Positions 1 to 5,613 of a stretch of DNA of 6,624 nt are shown piece after piece. This DNA is from Syntrophorhabdus sp. (GTDB lineage: Bacteria; Desulfobacterota; BSN033; UBA1163). The translations under genes were made by a program, and so were the position numbers. The stretch covers positions 13,485 through 20,108 of the forward strand of contig DYHU01000036.1 of assembly GCA_020724025.1 (NCBI GenBank), given 5' to 3'. The stretch's first letter is position 1, and every line of letters starts with the position of its first letter. The notes under the pieces are model-generated. The model searched no databases, was not told the origin of the DNA, and worked only from the letters and a program-made list of their open reading frames with translations.

Positions 1-21
1 GCCGGTGCGGTCAAGGGGTGA
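1..21 (+). CDS. C-terminal end of an upstream gene (partial)
   Basis: Frame 1 reads Ala-Gly-Ala-Val-Lys-Gly followed by TGA at 19-21, which leaves a 24-bp gap to the next start codon. This spacing fits an upstream gene co-transcribed with the SDR gene. Six residues are too few to identify a family. Frame 2 is also open from the window edge to a TAG at 32-34, so the frame is not certain. Confidence 0.35.
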   Translation, partial: AGAVKG

Positions 22-45
22 CCATTTATCATAGAAAGGAGAAGT

Positions 46-798
46 ATGAAGATGCGACTCAAAGACAAAACCGCTTTAATCACAGGGGGAGGAAGGGGAA
101 TCGGTGCCACCACGGCCCTGATGATGCTCTCTGAAGGGGCCAAGGTAGGGATCGCGGATATAAACGAAGGCTCCATGAAGAAGACCTTGGAGACCGCTCA
201 GTCCATGGGTTATTTTCTGAAGCCCCTCGTTGGAGATGTTACAGAGAAGGAGCAGGTGGAAAACCTCATGGGGGATTTTGTAAAAGAATTCGGCAGGATC
301 GATATCTTAGTCAATAATGCAGGGATTGCCATTTCCAGACCCTTCATGGAAAAGACTGTTGAGGACTGGATGAAGACCTTGAAGGTAAACCTCATCGGTG
401 TCTTTCTCTGTTCCCAGGTGGCGGCAAAATATATGTTGGCGCAGAAATCAGGAAAAATCATCAACATCTCCTCGATTCGTGGCATTGACCACTGCGGCCG
501 GGAAGGAGTCATGGACTATAGCGCCTCCAAGGGAGCGGTCATCAATTTGACCAAGACGATGGCCAAGGAATTAGCTCCTCATATCAACGTGAATACGGTT
601 GCGCCAGGTCACACCTTGACAGAGATGACTCAATCTCTTCCGGCGGAGGTTAAGAGATCGATGATCGAGGGGTCTTATCTCAAGAGAATGGCCCAACCCG
701 AGGATATCGCCAAGGCCATCCTGTTCCTTGCCTCGGAGGACGCCAATTTTATAACGGGTCAAGTTCTTCTGGTTGACGGCGGGTTTAGCCTTAAATGA
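46..798 (+). CDS. SDR-family NAD(P)-dependent oxidoreductase (FabG-like)
   Basis: This is a classical short-chain dehydrogenase/reductase of 250 residues, the usual length for the family. It should interconvert a hydroxyl and a carbonyl group using a nicotinamide cofactor in the cytoplasm. Visible motifs are the Rossmann TGGGRGIG (residues 13-20), an acidic residue after beta-2 (Asp38 in IADIN, which favours NAD over NADP), NNAG (90-93), helix-4 Asn115, catalytic Ser143 in NISS, and the YSASK motif with Tyr158 and Lys162. APG (186-188) and the C-terminal ITGQVLLVDGG complete the fold, so the catalytic set Asn-Ser-Tyr-Lys is intact. AAAGGAG at 35-41 precedes two candidate starts, ATG 46 (4-nt spacing) and ATG 52 (10-nt spacing). 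The second gives the more family-typical MRLKDK beginning. The gene lies 47 bp upstream of the AOR gene in the same direction, which suggests co-transcription and an alcohol-to-aldehyde role. The substrate cannot be read from the sequence, and a 3-oxoacyl-ACP reductase role is possible but not supported by the context. Confidence 0.93.
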   Translation: MKMRLKDKTALITGGGRGIGATTALMMLSEGAKVGIADINEGSMKKTLETAQSMGYFLKPLVGDVTEKEQVENLMGDFVKEFGRIDILVNNAGIAISRPFMEKTVEDWMKTLKVNLIGVFLCSQVAAKYMLAQKSGKIINISSIRGIDHCGREGVMDYSASKGAVINLTKTMAKELAPHINVNTVAPGHTLTEMTQSLPAEVKRSMIEGSYLKRMAQPEDIAKAILFLASEDANFITGQVLLVDGGFSLK

Positions 799-845
799 GA
801 GTGGAGAGGAAATGGGAGGGCAGGCCCCATAGAGGAAATGATCAC

Positions 846-2717
846 ATGCCATACGGTTACAACGGAAAGATCTTAAGGGTTGATTTGAATAATGAATCCA
901 TCGGGGTAGAAGAACCCCAAGAAATCATGTACAGCCGCTATCTTGGGGGAGGAACCCTGGCCCTCTTTTATCTGCTCAGGGAACTAAAGCCAAAATCGGA
1001 CCCCCTTGGGCCAGAAAACATCCTCGTTTTTTCAGGATCGGTCATTTCTGGGACGCCCGCTGCTGGATTAAGCCGCTTCTCTGTGGCGGCCAAATCTCCG
1101 TTAACCGGTGGATTTGGAGAAGCAGAGGCAGGGGGCTGGTGGATTCCGGAGTTGAAATTTGCTGGATTTGACGCCATCGTCATCAAGGGAAAAGCAAACA
1201 GACCTGTCTATCTCTGGGTGCATGAGGGTCAGGCTGAGATTCGCGATGCCGGTCATCTCTGGGGGAAATTTCCAAAAGAGACCCAGGATGAAATTCGAAG
1301 GGAACTTGGAGATGATCGAATTCGGATTGCCCTGATTGGCCCGGCAGGGGAAAAGTTAGCGAAGGTTGCCTGTATTATCAACGAACTCAAGCATGCCAAT
1401 GGCAGAACGGGTTTAGGCGCTGTCATGGGATCGAAAAACCTCAAGGCGATTGCCGTGAGGGGCAAAAAGAGGATGGAAGTTGCCGATGGGGAAGCCGTTC
1501 AGCGGTTAAGCAAGCGGCTTAAGGATATCTATGAGGAACCTTACTTCAGCGTTGGCAATCTTGGAACATCCCGCGTCACAACCATGTTTAGCGAACAGGG
1601 GATATTGCCCACCCTTAATTTCCGGGAAGGATCTTTTGAAGGAGCCGATGCCATCAGTGGCGAGACGATGTCAAAGACTATTCTGGTTCGCCGGGGCACC
1701 TGTTACGGCTGCTTTGTCCGTTGTAAGAGAGAGGTTCAGGTTGGAGAGCCCTATTTTGTAGATCCCGTCTATGGAGGTCCGGAGTATGAAACTGTGGCTG
1801 CCTTTGGCTCCATGTGTGGGATCAGTGATTTGAAGGCTATTGCAAAGGCAAACCAACTCTGCAATGCCTATGGTCTCGACACCATCTCTACGGGAGGTCT
1901 GATCTCCTTTGCCATGGAATGTTACGAGAGGGGTATTCTTACTGAGAGGGATACCGATGGCCTTGAACTCCGGTTTGGCAACACGGAAGCCATGATCAAG
2001 ATGGTGGAGAGGATAGGAAACCGTGAGGGTCTGGGAGACATTCTTGCTGACGGGATCTGCCAGGCAGCAGAAAAAATCGGGAGGGGTGCGGAAAATTTTG
2101 CCATCCATGTGAAGGGGATGCCTGTTCCTCTTCATGAACCAAGGGGGAAAGTAGGAGTCGGGTTAGGTTATGCCGTTTCTCCCACCGGACCAGATCATAT
2201 GGAATTTCCTCATGATCCCTGGTGGGCAACAGAGGCAGGTATGGCCATCCTCAGGCCTTTGGGGATCCTTGAACCCCTCGATCCCTTTGATATCGGTCCT
2301 AAAAAAGTGAGAATCTTCATCTATCTTCAACAATACTGGGATCTTCTAAACACTCTCGGAATCTGCATGTTCACGGCCAAGCCCTTTGGCCCTCAAACCT
2401 TTAATGGGATTGTAGATTATGTTAAAGCCGTCACTGGATGGGAAACGAGTCTGTTCGATCTCCTTAAAGTCGGAGAAAGGCATGCGAACATGGCCAGGAT
2501 CTTCAATCTCCGGGAAGGATTTACGGCCAAAGAGGACACGCTTCCCGATCGGTTTTTTCAGCCAATGGAAGGCGGGACCTTGAAGGGAAAGAAGATCGAC
2601 AGGGAACGGTTTTCAAAGGCCGTAGAAACTTACTACGAGATGATGGGCTGGGACACAGAGATCGGTGTCCCGAAGAGAGGGAAACTTGCCGAGCTCGATC
2701 TCGACTGGCTATCCTAA
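846..2717 (+). CDS. Aldehyde:ferredoxin oxidoreductase family (tungsten-bispterin enzyme)
   Basis: This is a 623-residue AOR-family enzyme. Members oxidise aldehydes to carboxylates (or run the reverse) with a tungsten or molybdenum bis-pyranopterin cofactor and one [4Fe-4S] cluster, and they pass electrons to ferredoxin. Residue numbers are from Met at 846. The start GYNGKILRVDL is typical of the family. The N-terminal pterin-binding domain ends near the hallmark RTGLGAVMGSKNLKAIAVRG (residues 187-206). The cluster ligands are a CxxCxxxC set (Cys286, Cys289, Cys293) plus a distal Cys507 in LGICMF. GGPEYET holds the conserved Glu313, and GLDTISTGG (343-351) is a second cofactor-binding segment. 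The open frame extends upstream to an ATG at 795 overlapping the SDR stop. I prefer 846 because AGAGGA (831-836) lies 9 nt before it and the extra 17 residues do not look family-like. No separate ferredoxin or second subunit is encoded next to it, so it is probably a single-subunit enzyme. Both Asp positions of the DxxGL(D/C) cofactor motifs are Asn here (340 and 502). Confidence 0.93.
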   Translation: MPYGYNGKILRVDLNNESIGVEEPQEIMYSRYLGGGTLALFYLLRELKPKSDPLGPENILVFSGSVISGTPAAGLSRFSVAAKSPLTGGFGEAEAGGWWIPELKFAGFDAIVIKGKANRPVYLWVHEGQAEIRDAGHLWGKFPKETQDEIRRELGDDRIRIALIGPAGEKLAKVACIINELKHANGRTGLGAVMGSKNLKAIAVRGKKRMEVADGEAVQRLSKRLKDIYEEPYFSVGNLGTSRVTTMFSEQGILPTLNFREGSFEGADAISGETMSKTILVRRGTCYGCFVRCKREVQVGEPYFVDPVYGGPEYETVAAFGSMCGISDLKAIAKANQLCNAYGLDTISTGGLISFAMECYERGILTERDTDGLELRFGNTEAMIKMVERIGNREGLGDILADGICQAAEKIGRGAENFAIHVKGMPVPLHEPRGKVGVGLGYAVSPTGPDHMEFPHDPWWATEAGMAILRPLGILEPLDPFDIGPKKVRIFIYLQQYWDLLNTLGICMFTAKPFGPQTFNGIVDYVKAVTGWETSLFDLLKVGERHANMARIFNLREGFTAKEDTLPDRFFQPMEGGTLKGKKIDRERFSKAVETYYEMMGWDTEIGVPKRGKLAELDLDWLS

Positions 2718-2751
2718 AGAGAATTAAACACCTTCGGATCAAAACAAAATC

Positions 2752-3789
2752 CTAAAAATGTCTAATCCCCAGCTTTCGAAGATACACCGGAGATTCAAAG
2801 ACCTCAGGGTTGACAATGTTGTGCGGCTTCTTTCCTCTCGTCATGATGACGGCATTCTTTGCGGCCGCCACGGCCATCTGTTCACGCGTATCCTGAGTTG
2901 CGCTTCCGATATGGGGCAGCAGGACCACATTTTCCAGTCCGGAGAGACCCGGTGTTAGCTTCGGCTCAAACTCGAATACATCCAGACCTGCGCCAGCGAT
3001 CTTTCCTTTCTGAAGGGCTGAAACAAGAGCCTTCTCATCGACCACGGGTCCCCGTGAGGTGTTGATGAGAATGGCAGTGGGCTTCATCAGATCCAGTTCC
3101 CTCTTGCCAATAAGATGATGGGTCTCTTTGATTAAAGGACAATGGAGGGAAATAAAATCACTCTCCCTGAGAAGATCATCCAGTTCCCTGTATACCACCC
3201 CCCTCTTCTTCTCAATCTCTCCCTTCATCAGTGGATCATAAGCGATCACTCTCATCTTGAACCCCCGGCTTCTCCTCATCACAGCCTGACCGATTCTGCC
3301 AAATCCAATAATGCCTAAAACCTTTGATCGATTTGATCCTCCGGGCCCTATATCCAACCCCATGAAGACCTTCCCTCCAGGCCCCTTCCATTGACCTGAG
3401 ACCACAAAATCGCGTGCCTGGGGAATCTTTCTCGCTGTGGCCATCAGCAGGGCCCAGGCGAGGTCGGCTGTCGTCTCTGTCAGAACTCCGGGGGTGTTCG
3501 TGACAGGGATACCGAGCCGGGTGGCCATGGCCACATCGATATTGTCATATCCCACTCCATAATTGGCAATCCCGAGCAGGTCTGGATTGGCCATGATCAC
3601 CTCTTTCGGGACAGGTTGTGTTCCCCGCGGCATCAGGACATTTGCCTGGCGGACTGCATCGATCAATTCTTTAAGGGTTGGCAGTTCACCTTTGGGGCCA
3701 TGAAGGTAGCGGACCTCTGCCTTCGATTTTTCCAAAACCTCCTTCCCTCTTTCGAGCATCGCCCAGGGGACAAGAATCCTCTTTTTCAT
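2752..3789 (-). CDS. D-isomer-specific 2-hydroxyacid dehydrogenase (glyoxylate/hydroxypyruvate reductase or PGDH type)
   Basis: This is a 345-residue NAD-dependent dehydrogenase that interconverts a 2-oxo acid and a D-2-hydroxy acid. The N-terminal part of the catalytic domain contains NYGVGYDNID (76-85). The nucleotide-binding domain starts with LGIIGFGRIG (GxGxxG at 162-167), and Asp185 in AYDP favours NAD. The catalytic triad is visible as Arg246 (NTSRGP), Glu275 (FEFEP) and His293 (LPHIGSAT). The length and motifs resemble GyaR-type glyoxylate reductases more than long phosphoglycerate dehydrogenases with ACT domains. The start at 3789 is chosen because GGAGG precedes it by about 8 nt and MKKRILVPW begins the domain. 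The frame runs open further upstream, but that would overlap the neighbouring gene. It follows the RraA-like gene by 22 bp on the same strand, so the two form an operon. A Gly-rich insertion of roughly six residues (about 148-154) sits just before the Rossmann motif. Substrate is unassigned. Confidence 0.93.
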   Translation of the reverse strand: MKKRILVPWAMLERGKEVLEKSKAEVRYLHGPKGELPTLKELIDAVRQANVLMPRGTQPVPKEVIMANPDLLGIANYGVGYDNIDVAMATRLGIPVTNTPGVLTETTADLAWALLMATARKIPQARDFVVSGQWKGPGGKVFMGLDIGPGGSNRSKVLGIIGFGRIGQAVMRRSRGFKMRVIAYDPLMKGEIEKKRGVVYRELDDLLRESDFISLHCPLIKETHHLIGKRELDLMKPTAILINTSRGPVVDEKALVSALQKGKIAGAGLDVFEFEPKLTPGLSGLENVVLLPHIGSATQDTREQMAVAAAKNAVIMTRGKKPHNIVNPEVFESPVYLRKLGIRHF

Positions 3790-3811
3790 GATTGATTCCT
3801 CCATTGCCTTC

Positions 3812-4516
3812 TCACCTGTTACGGGGAGGCCAGGCGGGCCTTGGAGATAGGTATCGCTCCTTGAGCCCTTCGATTGAAAAGGGTTTTGATTTACAGTAAT
3901 CGACGACCGGCCGCTCCCAGTCTTCAACGAGTTGCGCCGCCCGGGACACATCCTTCGCTATTTCATGAGGGATGGAAAGGATCCCGTGTTGATCTCCGAA
4001 GATCAGATCCCCGGGTTTTACCGTCAATCCTCCCACCTTTACCGGAAGGTCCACTTCAACCAGATGCACATAGGCATGAGAAACCGACACACAACTTGAA
4101 AAGAAATGGAATCCGGCCTTCCTCACCTCGTCCAGATCTCGCACCGAGCCATCCGTCACGGCTCCAACGCATCCAAGGGCTTTGTGAATACTGGCATTTA
4201 CCTCGCCCCAGAATGATCCGATCACCGGTCGATCCAGGTCATGGATGACGGCGACCCGAGGCTCCGGTATCTTCATGATCTCTCCCCACCACTCTACCGG
4301 TTCAATGCGACGGCCTCCAGGGGAATCGGCGCTAATCACCGCCGTGACCGCATAACCGATCATGGGCCCCAGTTCCTTGAACACACATTTAATCTCCGGA
4401 AGCATGAATCCCTCATTTCGAGGCCGAATATTGAAAAGCTCAATGCCATTCGATATGGAGCATGTCGACCAATGACTGATTTCCTCCAGCTCCATCCTGC
4501 TGAGATAATCGATCAT
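3812..4516 (-). CDS. RraA-like / HMG-aldolase-fold protein (possible 4-hydroxy-4-methyl-2-oxoglutarate or CHA aldolase, or oxaloacetate decarboxylase)
   Basis: This is a 234-residue protein of the RraA / dimethylmenaquinone-methyltransferase-like fold. Metal-dependent members cleave 4-hydroxy-2-oxo diacids to pyruvate plus another 2-oxo acid, or decarboxylate oxaloacetate. Other members, such as E. coli RraA, are not enzymes but RNase E inhibitors. Visible segments are GEVNASIHKALGCVGAV (104-120), TDGSVRDLDEV (121-131) with the Arg126-Asp127 pair expected for substrate and metal binding, and the C-terminal PGDLIFGDQHGILSIP (168-183). The family motif D-X20-R-D appears here as Glu105-X20-Arg126-Asp127, a conservative change at the first position. 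The start at 4516 has a strong AGGAGGTG (4521-4528, complement) 4 nt upstream. The gene leads a two-gene operon with a 2-hydroxyacid dehydrogenase and is divergent from iclR. That context favours a catabolic lyase over an RNase E inhibitor, but the substrate is not determined. Confidence 0.87.
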   Translation of the reverse strand: MIDYLSRMELEEISHWSTCSISNGIELFNIRPRNEGFMLPEIKCVFKELGPMIGYAVTAVISADSPGGRRIEPVEWWGEIMKIPEPRVAVIHDLDRPVIGSFWGEVNASIHKALGCVGAVTDGSVRDLDEVRKAGFHFFSSCVSVSHAYVHLVEVDLPVKVGGLTVKPGDLIFGDQHGILSIPHEIAKDVSRAAQLVEDWERPVVDYCKSKPFSIEGLKERYLSPRPAWPPRNR

Positions 4517-4541
4517 CTCTCACCTCCTGAGGTTCATCTTT

Positions 4542-4570
4542 AATATTTTGTTAATTCTTCACTAACACAA
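4542..4570 (-). promoter_or_regulatory. Weak candidate promoter for the RraA-like/dehydrogenase operon
   Basis: On the minus strand TTGTGT (4570-4565) and AATATT (4547-4542) are separated by 17 bp, upstream of the 4516 start. Both boxes match the sigma-70 consensus poorly (3/6 and 4/6), so this would be a weak or activator-dependent promoter. The assignment is tentative. The surrounding stretch 4540-4570 is clearly AT-richer than the flanking genes. An imperfect palindrome of the form GTTA-N9-TAAC lies at 4550-4566. Confidence 0.25.
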
Positions 4571-4635
4571 ATCGCCAAAATAAATCAAAGAGATTATCGA
4601 GAAAATGAGTTCTGCGGCAGGATGGAAAAAAACTC

Positions 4636-4668
4636 TTGACTAAGGAGAATCGATATTGTTAATATAAT
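4636..4668 (+). promoter_or_regulatory. Candidate promoter of the iclR-type gene
   Basis: A TTGACT box (4636-4641, 5/6 to the -35 consensus) and a perfect TATAAT (4663-4668) lie upstream of the 4701 start codon. Their 21-bp spacing is longer than the optimal 17, so the promoter may be weak or need remodelling, or the TATAAT may work with a poorer -35. The TATAAT overlaps the first repeat of the proposed operator. Bound regulator would therefore block RNA polymerase, consistent with autoregulation. Confidence 0.42.
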
Positions 4669-4695
4669 GCGGAACATCGTTCCGTATTGCGAAAC
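4667..4695 (+). promoter_or_regulatory. Candidate IclR operator: three CGGAAC-type half-sites
   Basis: CGGAAC (4670-4675) and GTTCCG (4679-4684) form a perfect 6-bp inverted repeat around ATC. A third, degenerate copy TTGCGAAAC (4687-4695) repeats the first half-site ATGCGGAAC (4667-4675) in direct orientation, exactly 20 bp downstream. An inverted pair plus a third direct copy resembles the operator layout described for the IclR-family activators PcaU and PobR. The element ends 5 bp before the iclR start and overlaps the TATAAT box. Binding by the adjacent regulator is inference from position and symmetry. Confidence 0.6.
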
Positions 4696-4700
4696 GGTTT

Positions 4701-5504
4701 ATGGCCACCCCGCAGGAATCAAAACCAAACAACCTTGTGCAGACTATCGAAAGAGTCTCACTGATCCTCGATATCCTGGGGCAGAATCCACAGGGAATCA
4801 GCGTTCGGGACCTCTCCTCTAAAGTGAGCCTTCCGAAGGGGACCACTCATCGCCTCCTCTCATCGCTGTCCTACCTGGGCTATGTGCGCCAGGATTCGAA
4901 GACGAGAAACTATTCCCTGGGATTCAAACTGGTGGAGCTGGGGAACCTCCTTCTCGGTCAACTCGATCTCCGCAAGGAGGCCGCCCCTTTTCTAAAGGAT
5001 CTGGCAGAGAGGACAAAAGAGACCGTCCATATGGTGATCCTCGACCGAAATGAGGTGGTCTACATAGACAAAGTGGAAGGGGATCATAATCCGAGCGGCC
5101 TGAGGATGGCCTCACGGATTGGCCTCCGGAACCCTGCCCACAGCAGTGCCGTAGGGAAAGTGCTTCTCTCCCATCTTTCCGAGGATGAAATGAACCAGAT
5201 TATAAAAGAGAAAGGCCTTCCCAAAAGAACTGAAAATACCATTACGGATCACATCCAGTTGAAAGAATGCTTGAAAATAGTCCGGACTCAGGGCTACGCC
5301 ATCGATGACGAGGAGAATGAAAGGGGAATTCGATGCGTGGCCGCTCCTATCTATAATGAATCGGGGAAGGCAGTGGCTGCGATCAGTATTACTGGCCCTG
5401 CTTTCCGAATGACGAAGAAGGTGATCCAGGAAATATTAAAAAAGGAGGTGATGGAAACGGCTTTGAAAATCTCTCAGCGATTGGGTTATCGGGAAGGAAG
5501 GTGA
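4701..5504 (+). CDS. IclR-family transcriptional regulator
   Basis: This is a 267-residue regulator with the standard IclR two-domain plan. An N-terminal winged helix-turn-helix covers about residues 12-72, beginning LVQTIERVSLILDIL. Its recognition region is ISVRDLSSKVSLPKGTTHRL (33-52), followed by LGYVRQD. A C-terminal effector-binding domain covers about 88-260, with HSSAVGKVLL (147-156), DDEENERGIRCVAAPI (202-217) and AAISITGP (226-233), all positions that are well conserved in the family. Such proteins bind small organic acids or aromatics and repress or activate adjacent catabolic genes, usually also themselves. The gene lies between the divergent RraA-like operon and the TRAP receptor gene, so both are candidate targets. 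ATG 4701 is the first in-frame start after a TAA at 4665-4667. No Shine-Dalgarno sequence is seen before it, which is unlike the other genes here, so translation may be weak. Effector unknown. Confidence 0.94.
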   Translation: MATPQESKPNNLVQTIERVSLILDILGQNPQGISVRDLSSKVSLPKGTTHRLLSSLSYLGYVRQDSKTRNYSLGFKLVELGNLLLGQLDLRKEAAPFLKDLAERTKETVHMVILDRNEVVYIDKVEGDHNPSGLRMASRIGLRNPAHSSAVGKVLLSHLSEDEMNQIIKEKGLPKRTENTITDHIQLKECLKIVRTQGYAIDDEENERGIRCVAAPIYNESGKAVAAISITGPAFRMTKKVIQEILKKEVMETALKISQRLGYREGR

Positions 5505-5516
5505 TTTAAAAATTGT

Positions 5517-5558
5517 GGAATGCGCCTGCCTGTCGGCAGGCAGGGATTTCGGAATGCG
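5517..5558 (+). repeat. Hairpin flanked by 8-bp direct repeats
   Basis: GCCTGCC (5524-5530), a TGTC loop and GGCAGGC (5535-5541) form a perfect 7-bp GC-rich stem. Identical GGAATGCG words at 5517-5524 and 5551-5558 flank it. There is no T-run after the stem, so it is not a classic rho-independent terminator for the regulator gene. It could be a small dispersed palindromic (REP-like) element with a target duplication, or an RNA processing/attenuation hairpin. Family membership cannot be judged from one copy. Confidence 0.55.
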
Positions 5559-5562
5559 GATT

Positions 5563-5576
5563 TATAAGAACGGAAC
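5563..5576 (+). promoter_or_regulatory. Candidate -10 box and regulator half-site upstream of the TRAP receptor gene
   Basis: TATAAG (5563-5568) matches the -10 consensus at 5/6 positions but has no convincing -35 box 16-18 bp upstream. CGGAAC (5571-5576) exactly repeats the half-site of the proposed IclR operator. TGCGGA at 5555-5560 is a partial second copy in the same orientation. The combination suggests a regulator-controlled promoter for the transporter, but single 6-bp matches are weak evidence. Confidence 0.3.
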
Positions 5577-5613
5577 TATCAACTTTTAGCTTTCAAAGAA
5601 GGAGGAAGGAAAG

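Larger units (their letters stand above)
5505..5613 (+). other. Intergenic spacer between the regulator and the TRAP receptor gene
   Basis: This 109-bp non-coding spacer holds a hairpin flanked by 8-bp direct repeats, a TATAAG box and a CGGAAC word, described separately. It ends with a strong AAGGAGG (5599-5605) 8 nt before the dctP-type start codon. The AT-rich 3' part and the strong ribosome-binding site suggest that the transporter gene has its own promoter. Confidence 0.7.

Noticed and set aside
795..845. AOR start at ATG 795 giving an ATGA overlap with the SDR stop
   Set aside because: The 17 extra residues are highly charged and unlike AOR N-termini; ATG 846 has AGAGGA at 9-nt spacing. 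Translational coupling through 795 is not excluded.
1671..2135. Long minus-strand open frame (154 codons) inside the AOR gene
   Set aside because: It is antisense to a well-conserved coding region, has no recognisable domain and no ribosome-binding context, so it is a shadow frame.
2718..2751. Bidirectional terminator between the convergent genes
   Set aside because: The 34-bp gap is A-rich but contains no inverted repeat able to form a stable stem.
3790..3951. N-terminal extension of the 2-hydroxyacid dehydrogenase to an upstream ATG
   Set aside because: It would overlap the RraA-like gene by about 140 bp, its 54 extra residues look like an out-of-frame translation of that gene, and the start at 3789 has a good ribosome-binding site and a domain-typical beginning.
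4555..4590. Sigma-54 promoter on the minus strand (TTGGCGATTTGTGTTAG)
   Set aside because: The TGGC element is present but the required GC dinucleotide at the -12 position is missing, and no enhancer-binding regulator is encoded here.
4642..4669. Small upstream ORF using AAGGAG (4642-4647) and the ATG at 4667
   Set aside because: The spacing of 19 nt is too long, and the frame lies out of phase inside the regulator's start region with no recognisable product.
5524..5541. Hairpin as a rho-independent terminator of the regulator gene
   Set aside because: The stem is followed by CAGGGATTTC, not a run of T residues, so it lacks the second half of an intrinsic terminator.
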